Shown here piece after piece: positions 1 through 9,107 of a stretch of 64,000 nt of DNA. Within the stretch, counting starts at the first letter, position 1, and every line of letters begins with the position of its first letter. A program made the position numbers and the translations under genes. The DNA is taken from contig NZ_JABXGD010000002.1 of NCBI RefSeq assembly GCF_022627955.1, positions 434,001-498,000 of the forward strand. The letters are read 5' to 3'. This DNA comes from Microbacterium sp. C5A9 (GTDB taxonomy: Bacteria > Actinomycetota > Actinomycetes > Actinomycetales > Microbacteriaceae). The notes below the pieces were generated by a model. It was given only the letters and a program-made list of their open reading frames with translations, did not search any database and was not told where the DNA came from.

Positions 1-1
1 G

Positions 2-793
2 GTGGAGACCATCGGTGATCCCGCGGATCCCAATGACCTCCGCGAGGCCCGGTATCGCATTCCGCAGGCGGAATACGACCTCCCCGGGGATATCGAGTTC
101 ACTCCTGCGGAGCTGGCGGTTCTGCAGCTCGCCGGAAGCGTGTGGAGTGCCGAATCGGCCTCTGGCGATGCGAAGGCGGGGGTGCGAAAGATCCGCGCGC
201 TCGGCATCGACGGCGACGAGCCCATCATCGGCTTCGCGCCGAGGATCACCGCACGCGATGCGGCATTCCCACAGCTCCAGGAGGCGATCGAGAAGTGCCG
301 GGTGGTCGTCTTCGACTACCTGAAGCCGGGGGAGGAGTCTCCGCGCCGCCGGAGCATCCGCCCGCTCGCTCTCGTCGACTACGAGGCGCGCTGGCACGTC
401 TACGGTGTCGATGTCGACATCGAGGCCGACCGCATGTTCCTTCTCAGCCGCATCGTCGGCGACGTGCGCATCACTCCGACATCGTTCGGTCCTGATCTGC
501 GGGACGGAGCGGGGGAGCGCGCACTGTCAGGTCTCGAGCGCGTCGCCGCGCAGAACGCCGCACTTCTCGAGGTCACTCCCGGCACCGAGGCGGCGCTGCG
601 GCTCGGACGCCGGGCCACCCCCGCGACGCAGGGCATCCATGTCCCGTTCGTCGACCTGCACATCCTCGCCGACGAGCTCGCCTCCTACGGCCCTGAGGTG
701 CGCGTGGTCGAGCCTGCAGCCCTGCGTGACGCGGTGATCGCCCGGCTCACGGCCGTGGTCGCCGCGAACTCCGATCCGGAGGAGAGTCGATGA
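2..793 (+). CDS. pafB: PafB, WYL-domain transcriptional regulator (5' end cut by window)
   Basis: The reading frame is open from the window edge, so the N-terminal HTH is missing and only the C-terminal 263 residues are visible. They contain a WYL-type core, with the run RWHVYGVDVD followed by an RMFLLSRI segment. In actinobacteria PafB pairs with PafC and activates the mitomycin-responsive (LexA-independent) DNA damage response; the names come from linkage to the proteasome accessory factor pafA. The stop overlaps the pafC start as ATGA, so the two are co-translated. The call rests on the WYL fold, the tandem WYL gene and the tatA-tatC-helY genes that follow, the same order as in mycobacteria. 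Confidence 0.85.
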   Translation: METIGDPADPNDLREARYRIPQAEYDLPGDIEFTPAELAVLQLAGSVWSAESASGDAKAGVRKIRALGIDGDEPIIGFAPRITARDAAFPQLQEAIEKCRVVVFDYLKPGEESPRRRSIRPLALVDYEARWHVYGVDVDIEADRMFLLSRIVGDVRITPTSFGPDLRDGAGERALSGLERVAAQNAALLEVTPGTEAALRLGRRATPATQGIHVPFVDLHILADELASYGPEVRVVEPAALRDAVIARLTAVVAANSDPEESR

Positions 794-1779
794 GTGCGCA
801 GTCGAAGCCGCTCCTGGCGTCGGATCGCGTCAGGGTCTATCTCACCCTTGTGCCCTACCTGCTCGAGCTCGGGCAGGTCTCGCTCGCCGAGGCAGCCGAA
901 GAGTTCGGGGTCACGCCAAACGAGATGCGACAGATGGTCGAGAAGCTCACGGTGATCGGACTGCCCGGCGATGCCGGCTTCTGGCAGCAGCCGCAGGAGC
1001 TCTTCGACATCAACTGGGACCTCCTCGATCAGGAGGACGTCATCGAGATCACGAACGACGTCGCACTGCGGCGTGTGCCGCGGTTCACTGCTCGTGAAGC
1101 CGCCGCTCTGCTCGCCGGGCTGCAGATGGTCGCGGCGGTGCCCGCCGTCTCCGACTCGGGACTCGTGAGCGGCCTGATCTCGAAGCTCTCCCGCGGGGCG
1201 GCAGACGCCCCGGCGGAGGTCGTGGTGGCGCCGAGCGCCGTCGACGAGGTCAGACAGGTCGTCTCGCGTGCCGTGCAGCAGGGCGTCGCCGTCTCGTTCA
1301 CGTATCAGGCGCCGGATGCGGCACCGACGACTCGCACGGTCGATCCCGTGCAGATCCTGATCACCAACGCGCAGTGGTACCTGCAGGGCTGGTGCCATAT
1401 GCGCGAGGCGATGCGCACCTTCCACCTCGACCGCGTCAGCGACGCTCGACTCACCGACATCCCGATCACGCACGCCGGTGACCAGCTGCCGGAGGCGTTC
1501 GCCGCCGTCGATGACGAAGGCGAGGTGCGAGTGCGTCTTCCCGAGAGGGTGGCCCCGCTCCTCGGGGACTTCCTCACTCCCGAGAACGCGGAGGCGGTGG
1601 ACGGCATCGTCACGGCGAGACTGCGCCTCGCCGATCCCCGCGGTATCAAGCGCTTTGCCGGCCGGTTCGGCTGTGCTCTCGAGGTCATCGAGCCCGCCAT
1701 CGCCCGGACCGCCGCGCGAGAGTGGGCGGCCGCGGGACTCGCCCTCTATCGTGACCCGGACCAGGGCGACGCCGGTTAG
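790..1779 (+). CDS. pafC: PafC, WYL-domain transcriptional regulator
   Basis: This 329-residue protein has an N-terminal winged-helix segment (about residues 10-75, including QVSLAEAAEEFGVTPNEMRQ) and a C-terminal WYL core in which QWYLQGWCHMREAMRTFHLD is the clearest part. It is the partner of PafB, and the two form a DNA-damage activator in mycobacteria. The start is the ATG of an ATGA overlap with pafB. The gene ends 26 bases before tatA and probably shares its transcript, though tatA has its own strong AAGGAGA ribosome site. Nothing looks truncated. Confidence 0.88.
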   Translation: MSAQSKPLLASDRVRVYLTLVPYLLELGQVSLAEAAEEFGVTPNEMRQMVEKLTVIGLPGDAGFWQQPQELFDINWDLLDQEDVIEITNDVALRRVPRFTAREAAALLAGLQMVAAVPAVSDSGLVSGLISKLSRGAADAPAEVVVAPSAVDEVRQVVSRAVQQGVAVSFTYQAPDAAPTTRTVDPVQILITNAQWYLQGWCHMREAMRTFHLDRVSDARLTDIPITHAGDQLPEAFAAVDDEGEVRVRLPERVAPLLGDFLTPENAEAVDGIVTARLRLADPRGIKRFAGRFGCALEVIEPAIARTAAREWAAAGLALYRDPDQGDAG

Positions 1780-1805
1780 ACTCTAGAAAACGACGAAGGA
1801 GAATC

Positions 1806-2066
1806 ATGGGCGCTTTCGGTTGGCCACATCTGCTGATCATCCTCGCCGTCATCCTGCTGCTTTTCGGTGCGGCGAAGCTGCCGGCGCTGGCTAAGAGCCT
1901 CGGTCAGTCCGCCCGGGTCTTCAAGGGCGAGATGAAGGCGATGAAGAACGACGACGCTTCCGACGAGACGAACAAGGACGCGGCCGTGCCGCAGCAGTCC
2001 GTCGCTCCGGAGACGACGGTGACGGCTCGCGACTCCGACCCGGGTCAGCCTCCTCGATCCGCCTAG
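1806..2066 (+). CDS. tatA: TatA, Sec-independent twin-arginine translocase subunit
   Basis: An 86-residue membrane protein with one N-terminal transmembrane helix (about residues 7-24), then an amphipathic helix with the typical FG-x-KLP hinge (LFGAAKLPALAKSLGQ) and a charged, acidic C-terminal tail. TatA oligomers form the conduit through which folded proteins with twin-arginine signals cross the cytoplasmic membrane. The start follows AAGGAGA with ideal spacing. tatC begins three bases after its stop, so the translocase genes form an operon. TatB is not seen in the window. Confidence 0.95.
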   Translation: MGAFGWPHLLIILAVILLLFGAAKLPALAKSLGQSARVFKGEMKAMKNDDASDETNKDAAVPQQSVAPETTVTARDSDPGQPPRSA

Positions 2067-2069
2067 TCC

Positions 2070-2879
2070 GTGTCGGCTCTGGAATCCGCCGATCGACAGG
2101 CGCCGGGCCGCGACAAGCGGATGTCACTCGGTTCGCACCTGATCGAGCTCCGTAGGCGCCTCGTCATCGCTGCCGCGGCGCTGGTCATCGGCATGATCGT
2201 GGCCTTCATCGTGACAGAGCCGATCATCGAACTGCTGTCGATCCCGATCCGAACGATCGCCGAGCAGCAGGGCAAAGAGTACGTCGGTCTGAACTTCACC
2301 ACCGTGACGAGCGGTTTCGATCTGCGGATGCGCATCGCGTTCGCGATCGGCCTGCTGATCTCGGCCCCGGTCTGGCTCTGGCAGGTCTGGGCGTTCATCA
2401 TGCCCGGGCTCACCAAGAAGGAGACCCAGTACACCTGGGGATTCCTCGGTGCGGCCATCCCGCTGTTCTTCGGCGGCTGCACGGTCGCGTTCTTCGTCCT
2501 CCCGCATGTGATCGAGATCATGGCGGGATTCGTGCCCCAGGGCATGGCGCAGTTCTTCGACTACTCGGCGTACTACGACTTCGTCTTCAAGTTCCTCCTC
2601 GTGGTGGGCATCGCGTTCGTCCTTCCCGTCTTCCTCGTCGCGCTCAACCTCGCAGGCGTGATCTCCGGCAAGGAGATCCTCAAGGGATGGCGCGTCGCGA
2701 TCCTCGTGTGCACGCTCTTCGCCGCGGTGACCACGCCCCCCGCCGATGTCTTCTCGATGCTCCTGCTCATGGGCGCGATGATCGTGCTGTATTTCGCGGC
2801 CACCCTCGTCTCGATGCTCTTCGACCGACGTAAGCGCAAGCTCGACGGCGCCGCGGGCATCGTCACCGACGCCGCATGA
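2070..2879 (+). CDS. tatC: TatC, twin-arginine translocase receptor subunit
   Basis: A 269-residue polytopic protein with six predicted transmembrane helices. It opens with the family's signature MSLGSHLIELRRR (residues 18-30), in which the conserved Glu and Arg contact the twin-arginine signal. The GTG at 2070 gives the length used here. The internal ATG at 2121, directly at MSLGSHL, is a real alternative start. The 3' end overlaps the helicase start as ATGA. TatC recognises signal peptides and recruits TatA; one M23 peptidase in the window (26668) carries a possible Tat signal. Confidence 0.95.
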   Translation: MSALESADRQAPGRDKRMSLGSHLIELRRRLVIAAAALVIGMIVAFIVTEPIIELLSIPIRTIAEQQGKEYVGLNFTTVTSGFDLRMRIAFAIGLLISAPVWLWQVWAFIMPGLTKKETQYTWGFLGAAIPLFFGGCTVAFFVLPHVIEIMAGFVPQGMAQFFDYSAYYDFVFKFLLVVGIAFVLPVFLVALNLAGVISGKEILKGWRVAILVCTLFAAVTTPPADVFSMLLLMGAMIVLYFAATLVSMLFDRRKRKLDGAAGIVTDAA

Positions 2880-5350
2880 CGTCCCCGTCCGAGCGGTACG
2901 CCGCGGCGCGTGCAGCAGCGGGGAACCCCGAGACGGCCGCTTTCGCCGCGAGGCAGCGGTTCGAGCTCGACCCCTTCCAGATCGAGGGGTGTCACGCGCT
3001 CGAACGTGGGAGCAGCGTTCTGGTCGCCGCGCCGACCGGAGCGGGCAAGACCATCGTGGGCGAGTTCGCGATCCATCTGGCCATGCAGACGCCTCGCGAC
3101 AAGGCCTTCTACACGACCCCGATGAAGGCGCTCTCGAACCAGAAGTTCCGCGAGCTCGTCGATGTCTACGGCGCCGACGAGGTGGGTCTGCTCACGGGCG
3201 ACACCAACATCAACGGCAACGCCCGGATCGTCGTGATGACGACCGAGGTCCTGCGCAACATGATCTACGCCGATTCCGCGGCCCTTCGTGATCTGCGCTT
3301 CGTCGTGATGGACGAGGTCCACTACCTCGCCGACCGTTTCCGCGGTGCGGTGTGGGAAGAGGTCATCATCCACCTGCCGCAGCATGTGCGGCTGGTGTCG
3401 TTGAGCGCGACCGTCTCGAACGCCGAGGAGTTCGGCGACTGGCTCGACACCGTTCGCGGCGATACCGAGGTCATCGTCTCGGAGATCCGCCCCGTCCCTC
3501 TCGAGCAGCACGTCCTCGTGCGTGACGACCTGCTTCCGCTGTTCGACGACCGCGCCGGCCTCGCGACGGCCAAGGTGAACCAGGAGCTGATGCGGATACG
3601 CTCGTTCACCGGCTCGCACTACGACAGCAATCGTGAGGCGCAGTCCTACCGCAGCAACCGCCATGCGGGCAGGCAGGCCCAGCGCCCGCCGAGGGGCGGT
3701 CGGCGCCCCGTTCGCTCGGCGAACGTGCGCCGCATCGAACGGCTCGACCGACCGGACGTCATCCAGCTGCTGGAGCGTGCGAACCTCCTTCCCGCCATCT
3801 TCTTCATCTTCAGTCGTGTCGGCTGCGATGCGGCGGTGCAGCAGGTGCGCCGATCAGGGCTCCGCCTCACCTCTACGGAGGAGCGCGAGGAGATCAGGGC
3901 GATCGTCGAGGAGCGGACTCGCACCCTGCAGGACGAGGACCTCGGGGTCCTCGGCTACTGGGAGTGGCTCGACAACCTGGAGCGGGGCGTCGCCGCGCAT
4001 CACGCCGGGCTTCTGCCGGCCTTCAAGGAGGTCGTCGAGGAGCTCTATCAGCGAAAGCTGGTCAAGGTGGTGTTCGCGACGGAGACGCTGGCGCTGGGGA
4101 TCAACATGCCCGCGCGCACGGTGGTCCTCGAGAAGATGGAGAAGTTCAACGGTGAGGCGCGGGTGGCGATCACCTCCGGCGAGTACACCCAGCTGACCGG
4201 CCGCGCCGGACGTCGAGGGATCGATGTCGAAGGGCATGCGGTCGTGCAGTGGACCGAGGGCATGGATCCGCAGGCGGTCGCCGCTCTCGCATCGCGTCGC
4301 ACCTATCCGCTCAACTCGAGCTTCCGCCCGACCTACAACATGGCGGTGAACCTCATCGACCTGTTCGGGAAGCCGCGTGCGCGTGAGGTTCTCGAGTCGT
4401 CGTTCGCTCAGTTCCAAGCCGACCGAGCCGTGGTCGGTCTCGCCCGCCAGGTGCGCGAAGCGGAGACATCGCTCGAGGGGTATCAGGCCTCGATGGTCTG
4501 CGAGCACGGCGACTTCATGGAGTACGCGGCCATCAGGCGCGAGCTCAGCGATCTCGAGAAGAAGAACCGTCAGGACTCGAATGCACCGCGCGTCGCGCGC
4601 GAGAAGCGGATGAAGCAGGTCCAGAACCTGCGCACGAGGATGCAGCGGCACGGATGCCATCGCTGCCCTGACCGGGAGGCGCACGCCCGCTGGGCCGAGC
4701 GCTACTGGAAGCTGAAGAGGCAGACCGATCGCATCCGCCGGCAGATCGAGAACCGCACGGGCACCGTGGCCCGGGTGTTCGATCGTGTGGTGGAGGTGCT
4801 GGAGACGCTGGACTACCTGCACCGCGACGGCGCCGAGATGTCGCTCACGGCCGCGGGCCGCACGATGCGCCGGATCTACGGCGAACGTGACCTGCTCATC
4901 GCGGAGTCCCTCCGCCAGGGACTCTGGCAGGGGCTGGACGCGCCCTCGCTCGCCGCGATGGCGTGCTGCCTGGTGTACGAGCCCCGACGCGATGAGGCGA
5001 ACTCGGGGGAGCGGGGCCTGCCTCGCGGCTCGTTCCGCAGCGCGTACGAGAAGACGACCACGCTCTGGGCCGAGCTCGACGATCTCGAAAAGGATCATCA
5101 CCTCCCCGGCTCCGAGCCCCTCGCCGCAGGCCTCGCCGGCGCCATGCACTCCTGGGCCCGTGGCGCATCGCTCGACCGAGTGCTCGTCGACGCCGACATG
5201 GCGGCGGGGGATTTCGTCCGATGGACCAAGCAGACGATCGATCTCCTGGATCAGCTCTCGATCGTCGCCGAGGACTCCGCGCTCGCGAGGAACGCGCGTA
5301 CCGCCCTCGATGGGGTGCGCCGCGGGATCGTGGCCTACTCGTCGATGTGA
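2876..5350 (+). CDS. helY: HelY-like Ski2/Mtr4-family DEVH-box RNA helicase
   Basis: An 824-residue superfamily 2 helicase. Motif I is APTGAGKT (residues 52-59), motif II is DEVH (146-149), motif III is SLSAT, and motif VI is QLTGRAGRRG in the second RecA domain. The rest is a long DSHCT-type C-terminal region with helical and CxxC elements (HGCHRCPD). Such proteins unwind structured RNA; HelY is the mycobacterial homologue and lies in the same place, right after tatC. The ATGA overlap with tatC fixes the start. The N-terminal 29 residues before LDPFQIEG are ordinary linker. The biochemical substrate is not evident from sequence. Confidence 0.88.
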   Translation: MTSPSERYAAARAAAGNPETAAFAARQRFELDPFQIEGCHALERGSSVLVAAPTGAGKTIVGEFAIHLAMQTPRDKAFYTTPMKALSNQKFRELVDVYGADEVGLLTGDTNINGNARIVVMTTEVLRNMIYADSAALRDLRFVVMDEVHYLADRFRGAVWEEVIIHLPQHVRLVSLSATVSNAEEFGDWLDTVRGDTEVIVSEIRPVPLEQHVLVRDDLLPLFDDRAGLATAKVNQELMRIRSFTGSHYDSNREAQSYRSNRHAGRQAQRPPRGGRRPVRSANVRRIERLDRPDVIQLLERANLLPAIFFIFSRVGCDAAVQQVRRSGLRLTSTEEREEIRAIVEERTRTLQDEDLGVLGYWEWLDNLERGVAAHHAGLLPAFKEVVEELYQRKLVKVVFATETLALGINMPARTVVLEKMEKFNGEARVAITSGEYTQLTGRAGRRGIDVEGHAVVQWTEGMDPQAVAALASRRTYPLNSSFRPTYNMAVNLIDLFGKPRAREVLESSFAQFQADRAVVGLARQVREAETSLEGYQASMVCEHGDFMEYAAIRRELSDLEKKNRQDSNAPRVAREKRMKQVQNLRTRMQRHGCHRCPDREAHARWAERYWKLKRQTDRIRRQIENRTGTVARVFDRVVEVLETLDYLHRDGAEMSLTAAGRTMRRIYGERDLLIAESLRQGLWQGLDAPSLAAMACCLVYEPRRDEANSGERGLPRGSFRSAYEKTTTLWAELDDLEKDHHLPGSEPLAAGLAGAMHSWARGASLDRVLVDADMAAGDFVRWTKQTIDLLDQLSIVAEDSALARNARTALDGVRRGIVAYSSM

Positions 5351-5362
5351 GAGACAGGGTCG

Positions 5363-6886
5363 ATGCCTGATTCCCGCGCGCGCCAGCGCCCTCTTCTTCC
5401 GCTGTGGGCAGCGGTTCTCGGTGCTGCTCTCGCAGCGCTCCTGATGGATCTCTCGTACCCCGACGCGGGGATCTGGGTGTTCGCCTTCCCGGCGACCGCG
5501 CTGCTTCTCCTGAGCCTCATCGGACGCCGTGCCGGCGGAGCGCTGCTGGTCGGGGCCGTCTACGGGGTGCTGTTCTTCGGCCTGCTCGTCTCGTGGACGT
5601 CCCGGTACCTCGGTCCGGTGCCGTGGGCGGCGCTGAGCGTCTTGGAGGGCGTGCTGACGGCGGTGGCGCTGATCCCCATCACCTTGGCGTACCGGTGGAT
5701 CCCTCGTGCCGTCCCCGGCCGCTGGGGGCGGCTCCTGCTGCTCCCCGCGGTGGTCGCGGCTCTGTGGGTCGGCCGGGAGCTCCTCGTCGGCTCCTGGCCC
5801 TACGGGGGCTTCCCCTGGGCGCGCCTCGGCATGAGCCAGGCACAGAGTCCGCTCGCCCCTGTGGTCTCCTGGGTGGGGATCAGCGGACTCAGCTTCCTGA
5901 TGGTCTTCCTCGCGGCCCTCGCCATCGAGATCGTCCGCGCACGGGCATGGCGGCGTCCTGTCGCGTTCGTCGCGCCTGCTCTGGTGCTCGTCGTGCTCCT
6001 TCTGACGCCGCTGTTCCCGACCACCGCCACAGGCACCATGCGCATCGCGGCGGTCCAGGGGAACGGGCCGACCGGGTACTTCGACCAACGAGAGCCGTAT
6101 TCGGTCGTGCAGGCGCAGACCGAGGCGACCGCGCCCTTGGTCGGCGAGGACATCGACCTCCTCGTCTGGCCCGAGGGTTCGCTCGACTACGACCCGTTCC
6201 AGTCGGAGCCGCTCGCACGGCGCTTGACGCTCATCGCGTCGCGTATCGGAGCGCCCCTGCTGGCGAACGCGGCGACGGAGCGCGACGGTCGGTTCTACAA
6301 CACGTCCATGCTCTGGACCGCGCAGGGGACCGCGGAGCAGATCCACGACAAGCGGCATCCGGTGCCGTTCGGCGAATACGTGCCCGATCGGGCGTTCTTC
6401 AACGCACTCGCTCCCGATCTCATCGGGCTGCTGCAGCGCGACTACACGCCCGGGACCAACACCCCCGTGGTCGATGTGGACGATGTGATCGTGGGGCTCG
6501 CGATCTGCTTCGACGTGATCTACGACGACGTCATCCGCGCGGGTATCGACAGCGGTGCCGAGGTGCTGGTCTTCCAGACCAACAACGCAGACTTCCGCGG
6601 CACCGAAGAGAACGTGCAACAGCTCGCCTTCGCGCGGATGCGCGCGATCGAGACCGGGCGCAGCGTCGTGAACGTCTCGACCGTCGGCACCAGCCAGATC
6701 ATCCGTTCCGACGGCGTCACGGTGTCGAGCCTGGACGCAGATGAGGCCGGTGCGCTGCTCGAGGATGTCGAGCTTCGCACCGGCCTCACTGCGGGGGTCG
6801 TGCTGGGGTCGTGGATTCAGCAGGTGCTGCTGTGGGGCGGGCTCTGCGCTCTTCTCATCGGGTGGTGGCGCGCCCGCCGGCGCTAG
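5363..6886 (+). CDS. lnt: Apolipoprotein N-acyltransferase Lnt (core copy)
   Basis: This 507-residue protein has an N-terminal block of about six membrane helices followed by a nitrilase domain. The catalytic triad is visible: Glu271 in WPEGSLDYDP, Lys330 in HDKRHPVPFGEY and Cys382 in LAICFDVIYDD, close in number to E. coli Lnt (E267/K335/C387). It adds the third acyl chain to the N-terminal cysteine of lipoproteins. Unlike mycobacterial Ppm1 it is not fused to a polyprenol-phosphate mannose synthase. It starts 12 bases after helY and its stop directly abuts the convergent rbpA stop. A second lnt lies at 33840-35462. Confidence 0.93.
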   Translation: MPDSRARQRPLLPLWAAVLGAALAALLMDLSYPDAGIWVFAFPATALLLLSLIGRRAGGALLVGAVYGVLFFGLLVSWTSRYLGPVPWAALSVLEGVLTAVALIPITLAYRWIPRAVPGRWGRLLLLPAVVAALWVGRELLVGSWPYGGFPWARLGMSQAQSPLAPVVSWVGISGLSFLMVFLAALAIEIVRARAWRRPVAFVAPALVLVVLLLTPLFPTTATGTMRIAAVQGNGPTGYFDQREPYSVVQAQTEATAPLVGEDIDLLVWPEGSLDYDPFQSEPLARRLTLIASRIGAPLLANAATERDGRFYNTSMLWTAQGTAEQIHDKRHPVPFGEYVPDRAFFNALAPDLIGLLQRDYTPGTNTPVVDVDDVIVGLAICFDVIYDDVIRAGIDSGAEVLVFQTNNADFRGTEENVQQLAFARMRAIETGRSVVNVSTVGTSQIIRSDGVTVSSLDADEAGALLEDVELRTGLTAGVVLGSWIQQVLLWGGLCALLIGWWRARRR

Positions 6887-7270
6887 TCAGGCGCCGATCT
6901 TCTCGCGTGTCGGGTCTTCGCCCGCACCGCGGCGTGCGCGGATGAAGGCGAGGCGCTCTTCGAGCAGCTCTTCCAGCTCTGCCCGGGTACGACGCTCCAT
7001 GAGCATGTCCCAGTGCGTGCGGGCTGCCTTGTCGTCGGACGGCTCGAGCGTGACGGCCTGACCGTCGACGTTGAGACGGGCGTCGGCGCCGCACGCGCGG
7101 CACTCCCAGGTCTGGGGCGGCTCTGCGTCCGCCGCGAACATCAGGTTCGTGACGTGGCCGCAGGTGTCACAGGTGTAGGTGGTCTCTCGGCGCTCCATGA
7201 ACACGACGCCCTCTTCGCTCTGTAGGCTCTGGGCGCCGAGTCGGATGCCGCGTAGGCTGCGATCTGCCAT
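6887..7270 (-). CDS. rbpA: RbpA, RNA polymerase-binding protein
   Basis: A 127-residue actinobacterial transcription factor. The opening MADRSLRGIRLGAQSLQSE is the flexible N-terminal tail, followed by the core with the zinc-type CDTCGH...CRACGA pairs, and then the basic linker and sigma-interacting helix (ERRTRAELEELLEERL). RbpA binds RNA polymerase and principal sigma factors and stabilises open complexes. Lnt-RbpA adjacency is conserved in mycobacteria. The two genes are convergent and their stop codons touch (6886/6887), leaving no room for a normal terminator. A candidate ECF-type promoter lies upstream (7300-7325). Confidence 0.95.
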   Translation of the reverse strand: MADRSLRGIRLGAQSLQSEEGVVFMERRETTYTCDTCGHVTNLMFAADAEPPQTWECRACGADARLNVDGQAVTLEPSDDKAARTHWDMLMERRTRAELEELLEERLAFIRARRGAGEDPTREKIGA

Positions 7271-7299
7271 TGTGTGGTCCTCTCGTCGCTGTCAGGTAT

Positions 7300-7325
7300 A
7301 ACGCTCCAGCCTGTGCGCTTCATCC
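7300..7325 (-). promoter_or_regulatory. Candidate SigR/ECF-type promoter for rbpA
   Basis: On the minus strand GGATG (7325-7321) is followed after 18 bases by GTT (7302-7300), about 30 bases upstream of the rbpA start. This fits the GGAAT-N18/19-GTT pattern of SigR/SigH-type redox-stress sigma factors, with one mismatch. rbpA is a known SigR target in Streptomyces; the assignment here is inference from spacing alone. Confidence 0.4.
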
Positions 7326-7396
7326 ACGCGGCAGCGTTCTGCGCGCTATTCACAGCGGAATCCCAGCGCGAGCGCGTATGCACGGCGCGCCGAGAG

Positions 7397-8170
7397 TCAG
7401 CGAGACAGGGCGGCTATCGCGAGATCGGCACGATCGGTGACGATGCCGTCGACGCCCGACGCGAGCAGCCGGAGCATCTCGTCGACGTCGTTCACGGTCC
7501 AGACATGGACCTCGGTGCCGTGCCGATGCGCGGCGCGCAAAAACGAGGGGGTGAGGACTCGGAGAGGTCCGTGGCGCTCGGGTATCTGCAGGGCATCGAT
7601 GCCGCGAAGCGCGCTCGCGACAGGCAGTCGCAGGGCCGAGCGGGCGCGCACTGCCGCGATCGTGCGGCTGCTCCCCGAAGTCGCCGGAGGGAGATCCGCA
7701 CCGGCGCGGAGCACCGAGGCGACGGTGGCTCGTCGATGCGAATCCGTGAAGCTGGTGACCAGCACGCGGTGGGTGTGACCCGCCAGAATCGCGCCGAGCG
7801 GAGCAGCCGCGTCGGGCGTCTTGACGTCGATGTTGAAACGGGTCCGCGGAAACGCGTCGATCGCATCAGCCACCGTCAGCAGTCCGCCGTGGTCGGCGAA
7901 GATCGCTGCGAGCTCGCGTGTCGACACCTGGTCGACGCGCCTGTCGTCACCGAGGAGACGCGTCAGCGTCGCGTCGTGGAAGAGCACGACGTCGCCGGAT
8001 GCCGTCACCCGGCAGTCGGTCTCGATGTACTCCGCACCGGCGGCATGTGCCGCGGCGAACGCGGCCGCGGTGTTCTCCCAGATGCCGGATTCCTCGCCCG
8101 CCGCGGTGATCAGGCCGCGGTGGGCGAAGACTCGAGGATGCGCGCTCTTCTCGAAGTACGGGTGCGTCAC
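7397..8170 (-). CDS. Glycerophosphodiester phosphodiesterase family protein
   Basis: This 257-residue protein has the GDPD fold. The motif FAHRGL (His17, Arg18) begins the barrel, ENT follows, YIETDCRV supplies the metal-binding Glu and Asp, and VLFHDATLTR carries the second catalytic His. It would hydrolyse glycerophosphodiesters to glycerol 3-phosphate and an alcohol. There is no signal peptide, so it is cytosolic. Its GTG start overlaps the stop of the SPFH gene (GTGA), making it the last gene of an NfeD-SPFH-GDPD operon. Length and motifs are complete; the natural substrate is not evident. Confidence 0.88.
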   Translation of the reverse strand: MTHPYFEKSAHPRVFAHRGLITAAGEESGIWENTAAAFAAAHAAGAEYIETDCRVTASGDVVLFHDATLTRLLGDDRRVDQVSTRELAAIFADHGGLLTVADAIDAFPRTRFNIDVKTPDAAAPLGAILAGHTHRVLVTSFTDSHRRATVASVLRAGADLPPATSGSSRTIAAVRARSALRLPVASALRGIDALQIPERHGPLRVLTPSFLRAAHRHGTEVHVWTVNDVDEMLRLLASGVDGIVTDRADLAIAALSR

Positions 8171-9099
8171 GCGCCGGGGATGCCCGTCGGCGGCTGTCCG
8201 GGTCCGGGCTTCGGCGTGAAGGCCGATCCGATGCCCTTGAGCGCTTCGGTGAGCTCACTCGGGATGATCCAGAGCTTGCTCGAGGAGCTCTCGCTGATCT
8301 TGGGCAGCATCTGCAGATACTGATATGCGAGGAGCTTGTCGTCCGGCTGCCCCTGGTGGATCGCGGTGAAGACGTTCTGGATCGCCTCGGCCTCACCCTG
8401 GGCCCGGAGCACCGCAGCCTGCTTGTCTCCCTCGGCTCGGAGGATCTCTGCCTGGCGGCGGCCCTCGGCCTCGAGGATCTGGGACTGCTTGGATCCTTCG
8501 GCGGTGAGGATCGCCGCTCGACGGTCACGCTCGGCGCGCATCTGCTTCTCCATGGAGTCCTGAATGGAGACGGGCGGATCGATGGCCTTCAGCTCGACAC
8601 GACCGACGCGGATGCCCCACTTGCCGGTCGCCTCATCGAGGACGACTCGGAGCTGACCGTTGATGTTGTCGCGGCTGGTGAGCGCCTCTTCGAGATTCAG
8701 GCCACCGACCACGTTGCGCAGCGTGGTCGTGGTGAGCTGCTCGACGGCTCCGAGATAGTTGGCGATCTCATACGTCGCGGCGCGGGCATCGGTCACCTGG
8801 AAGTAGACCACCGTGTCGATCGACACGACGAGGTTGTCCTCGGTGATGACCGGCTGCGGGGGAAACGAGACGACCTGCTCGCGCATGTCGATCAGCGGAC
8901 GCAGCCGATCGATGAAGGGGACCAGGATGTTCAGACCCGGCGTGAGGGTCTTGTGATAGCGACCGAGGCGCTCGACGACTCCCGCCGTGGCCTGGGGGAT
9001 GATGCGGATCGAGCGGGCCAGCGTGACCACCACGAAGATGATGATCGCGATGACCAGGATCCAGCCGATGGCTGCGGGGATGAACGAGGAGTCGTCCAC
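8167..9099 (-). CDS. SPFH/stomatin-prohibitin family membrane protein
   Basis: A 310-residue protein with one N-terminal membrane helix (IGWILVIAIIIFVVVTLARS) followed by a band-7 domain (GVVERLGRYHKTLTPGLNIL through the RVELKAIDPP strand), then a long Glu/Ala/Arg coiled coil (AERDRRAAILTAEGSKQSQI onwards). Such proteins scaffold membrane microdomains and often work with an NfeD partner, which is the gene immediately upstream here. I chose the GTG at 9099 because AGGAG sits seven bases before it. A much longer frame exists upstream but runs through the NfeD gene. The C-terminus is Pro/Gly rich. Confidence 0.9.
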   Translation of the reverse strand: MDDSSFIPAAIGWILVIAIIIFVVVTLARSIRIIPQATAGVVERLGRYHKTLTPGLNILVPFIDRLRPLIDMREQVVSFPPQPVITEDNLVVSIDTVVYFQVTDARAATYEIANYLGAVEQLTTTTLRNVVGGLNLEEALTSRDNINGQLRVVLDEATGKWGIRVGRVELKAIDPPVSIQDSMEKQMRAERDRRAAILTAEGSKQSQILEAEGRRQAEILRAEGDKQAAVLRAQGEAEAIQNVFTAIHQGQPDDKLLAYQYLQMLPKISESSSSKLWIIPSELTEALKGIGSAFTPKPGPGQPPTGIPGA

Positions 9100-9107
9100 G
9101 GTTTCTC

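Noticed and set aside
3854..6619. A 921-codon minus-strand open frame opposite helY and lnt
   Set aside because: It is the reverse-strand shadow of two genes with strong catalytic motifs; its translation is Arg/Glu/Asp/His rich with no domain, typical of antisense frames in high-GC DNA.
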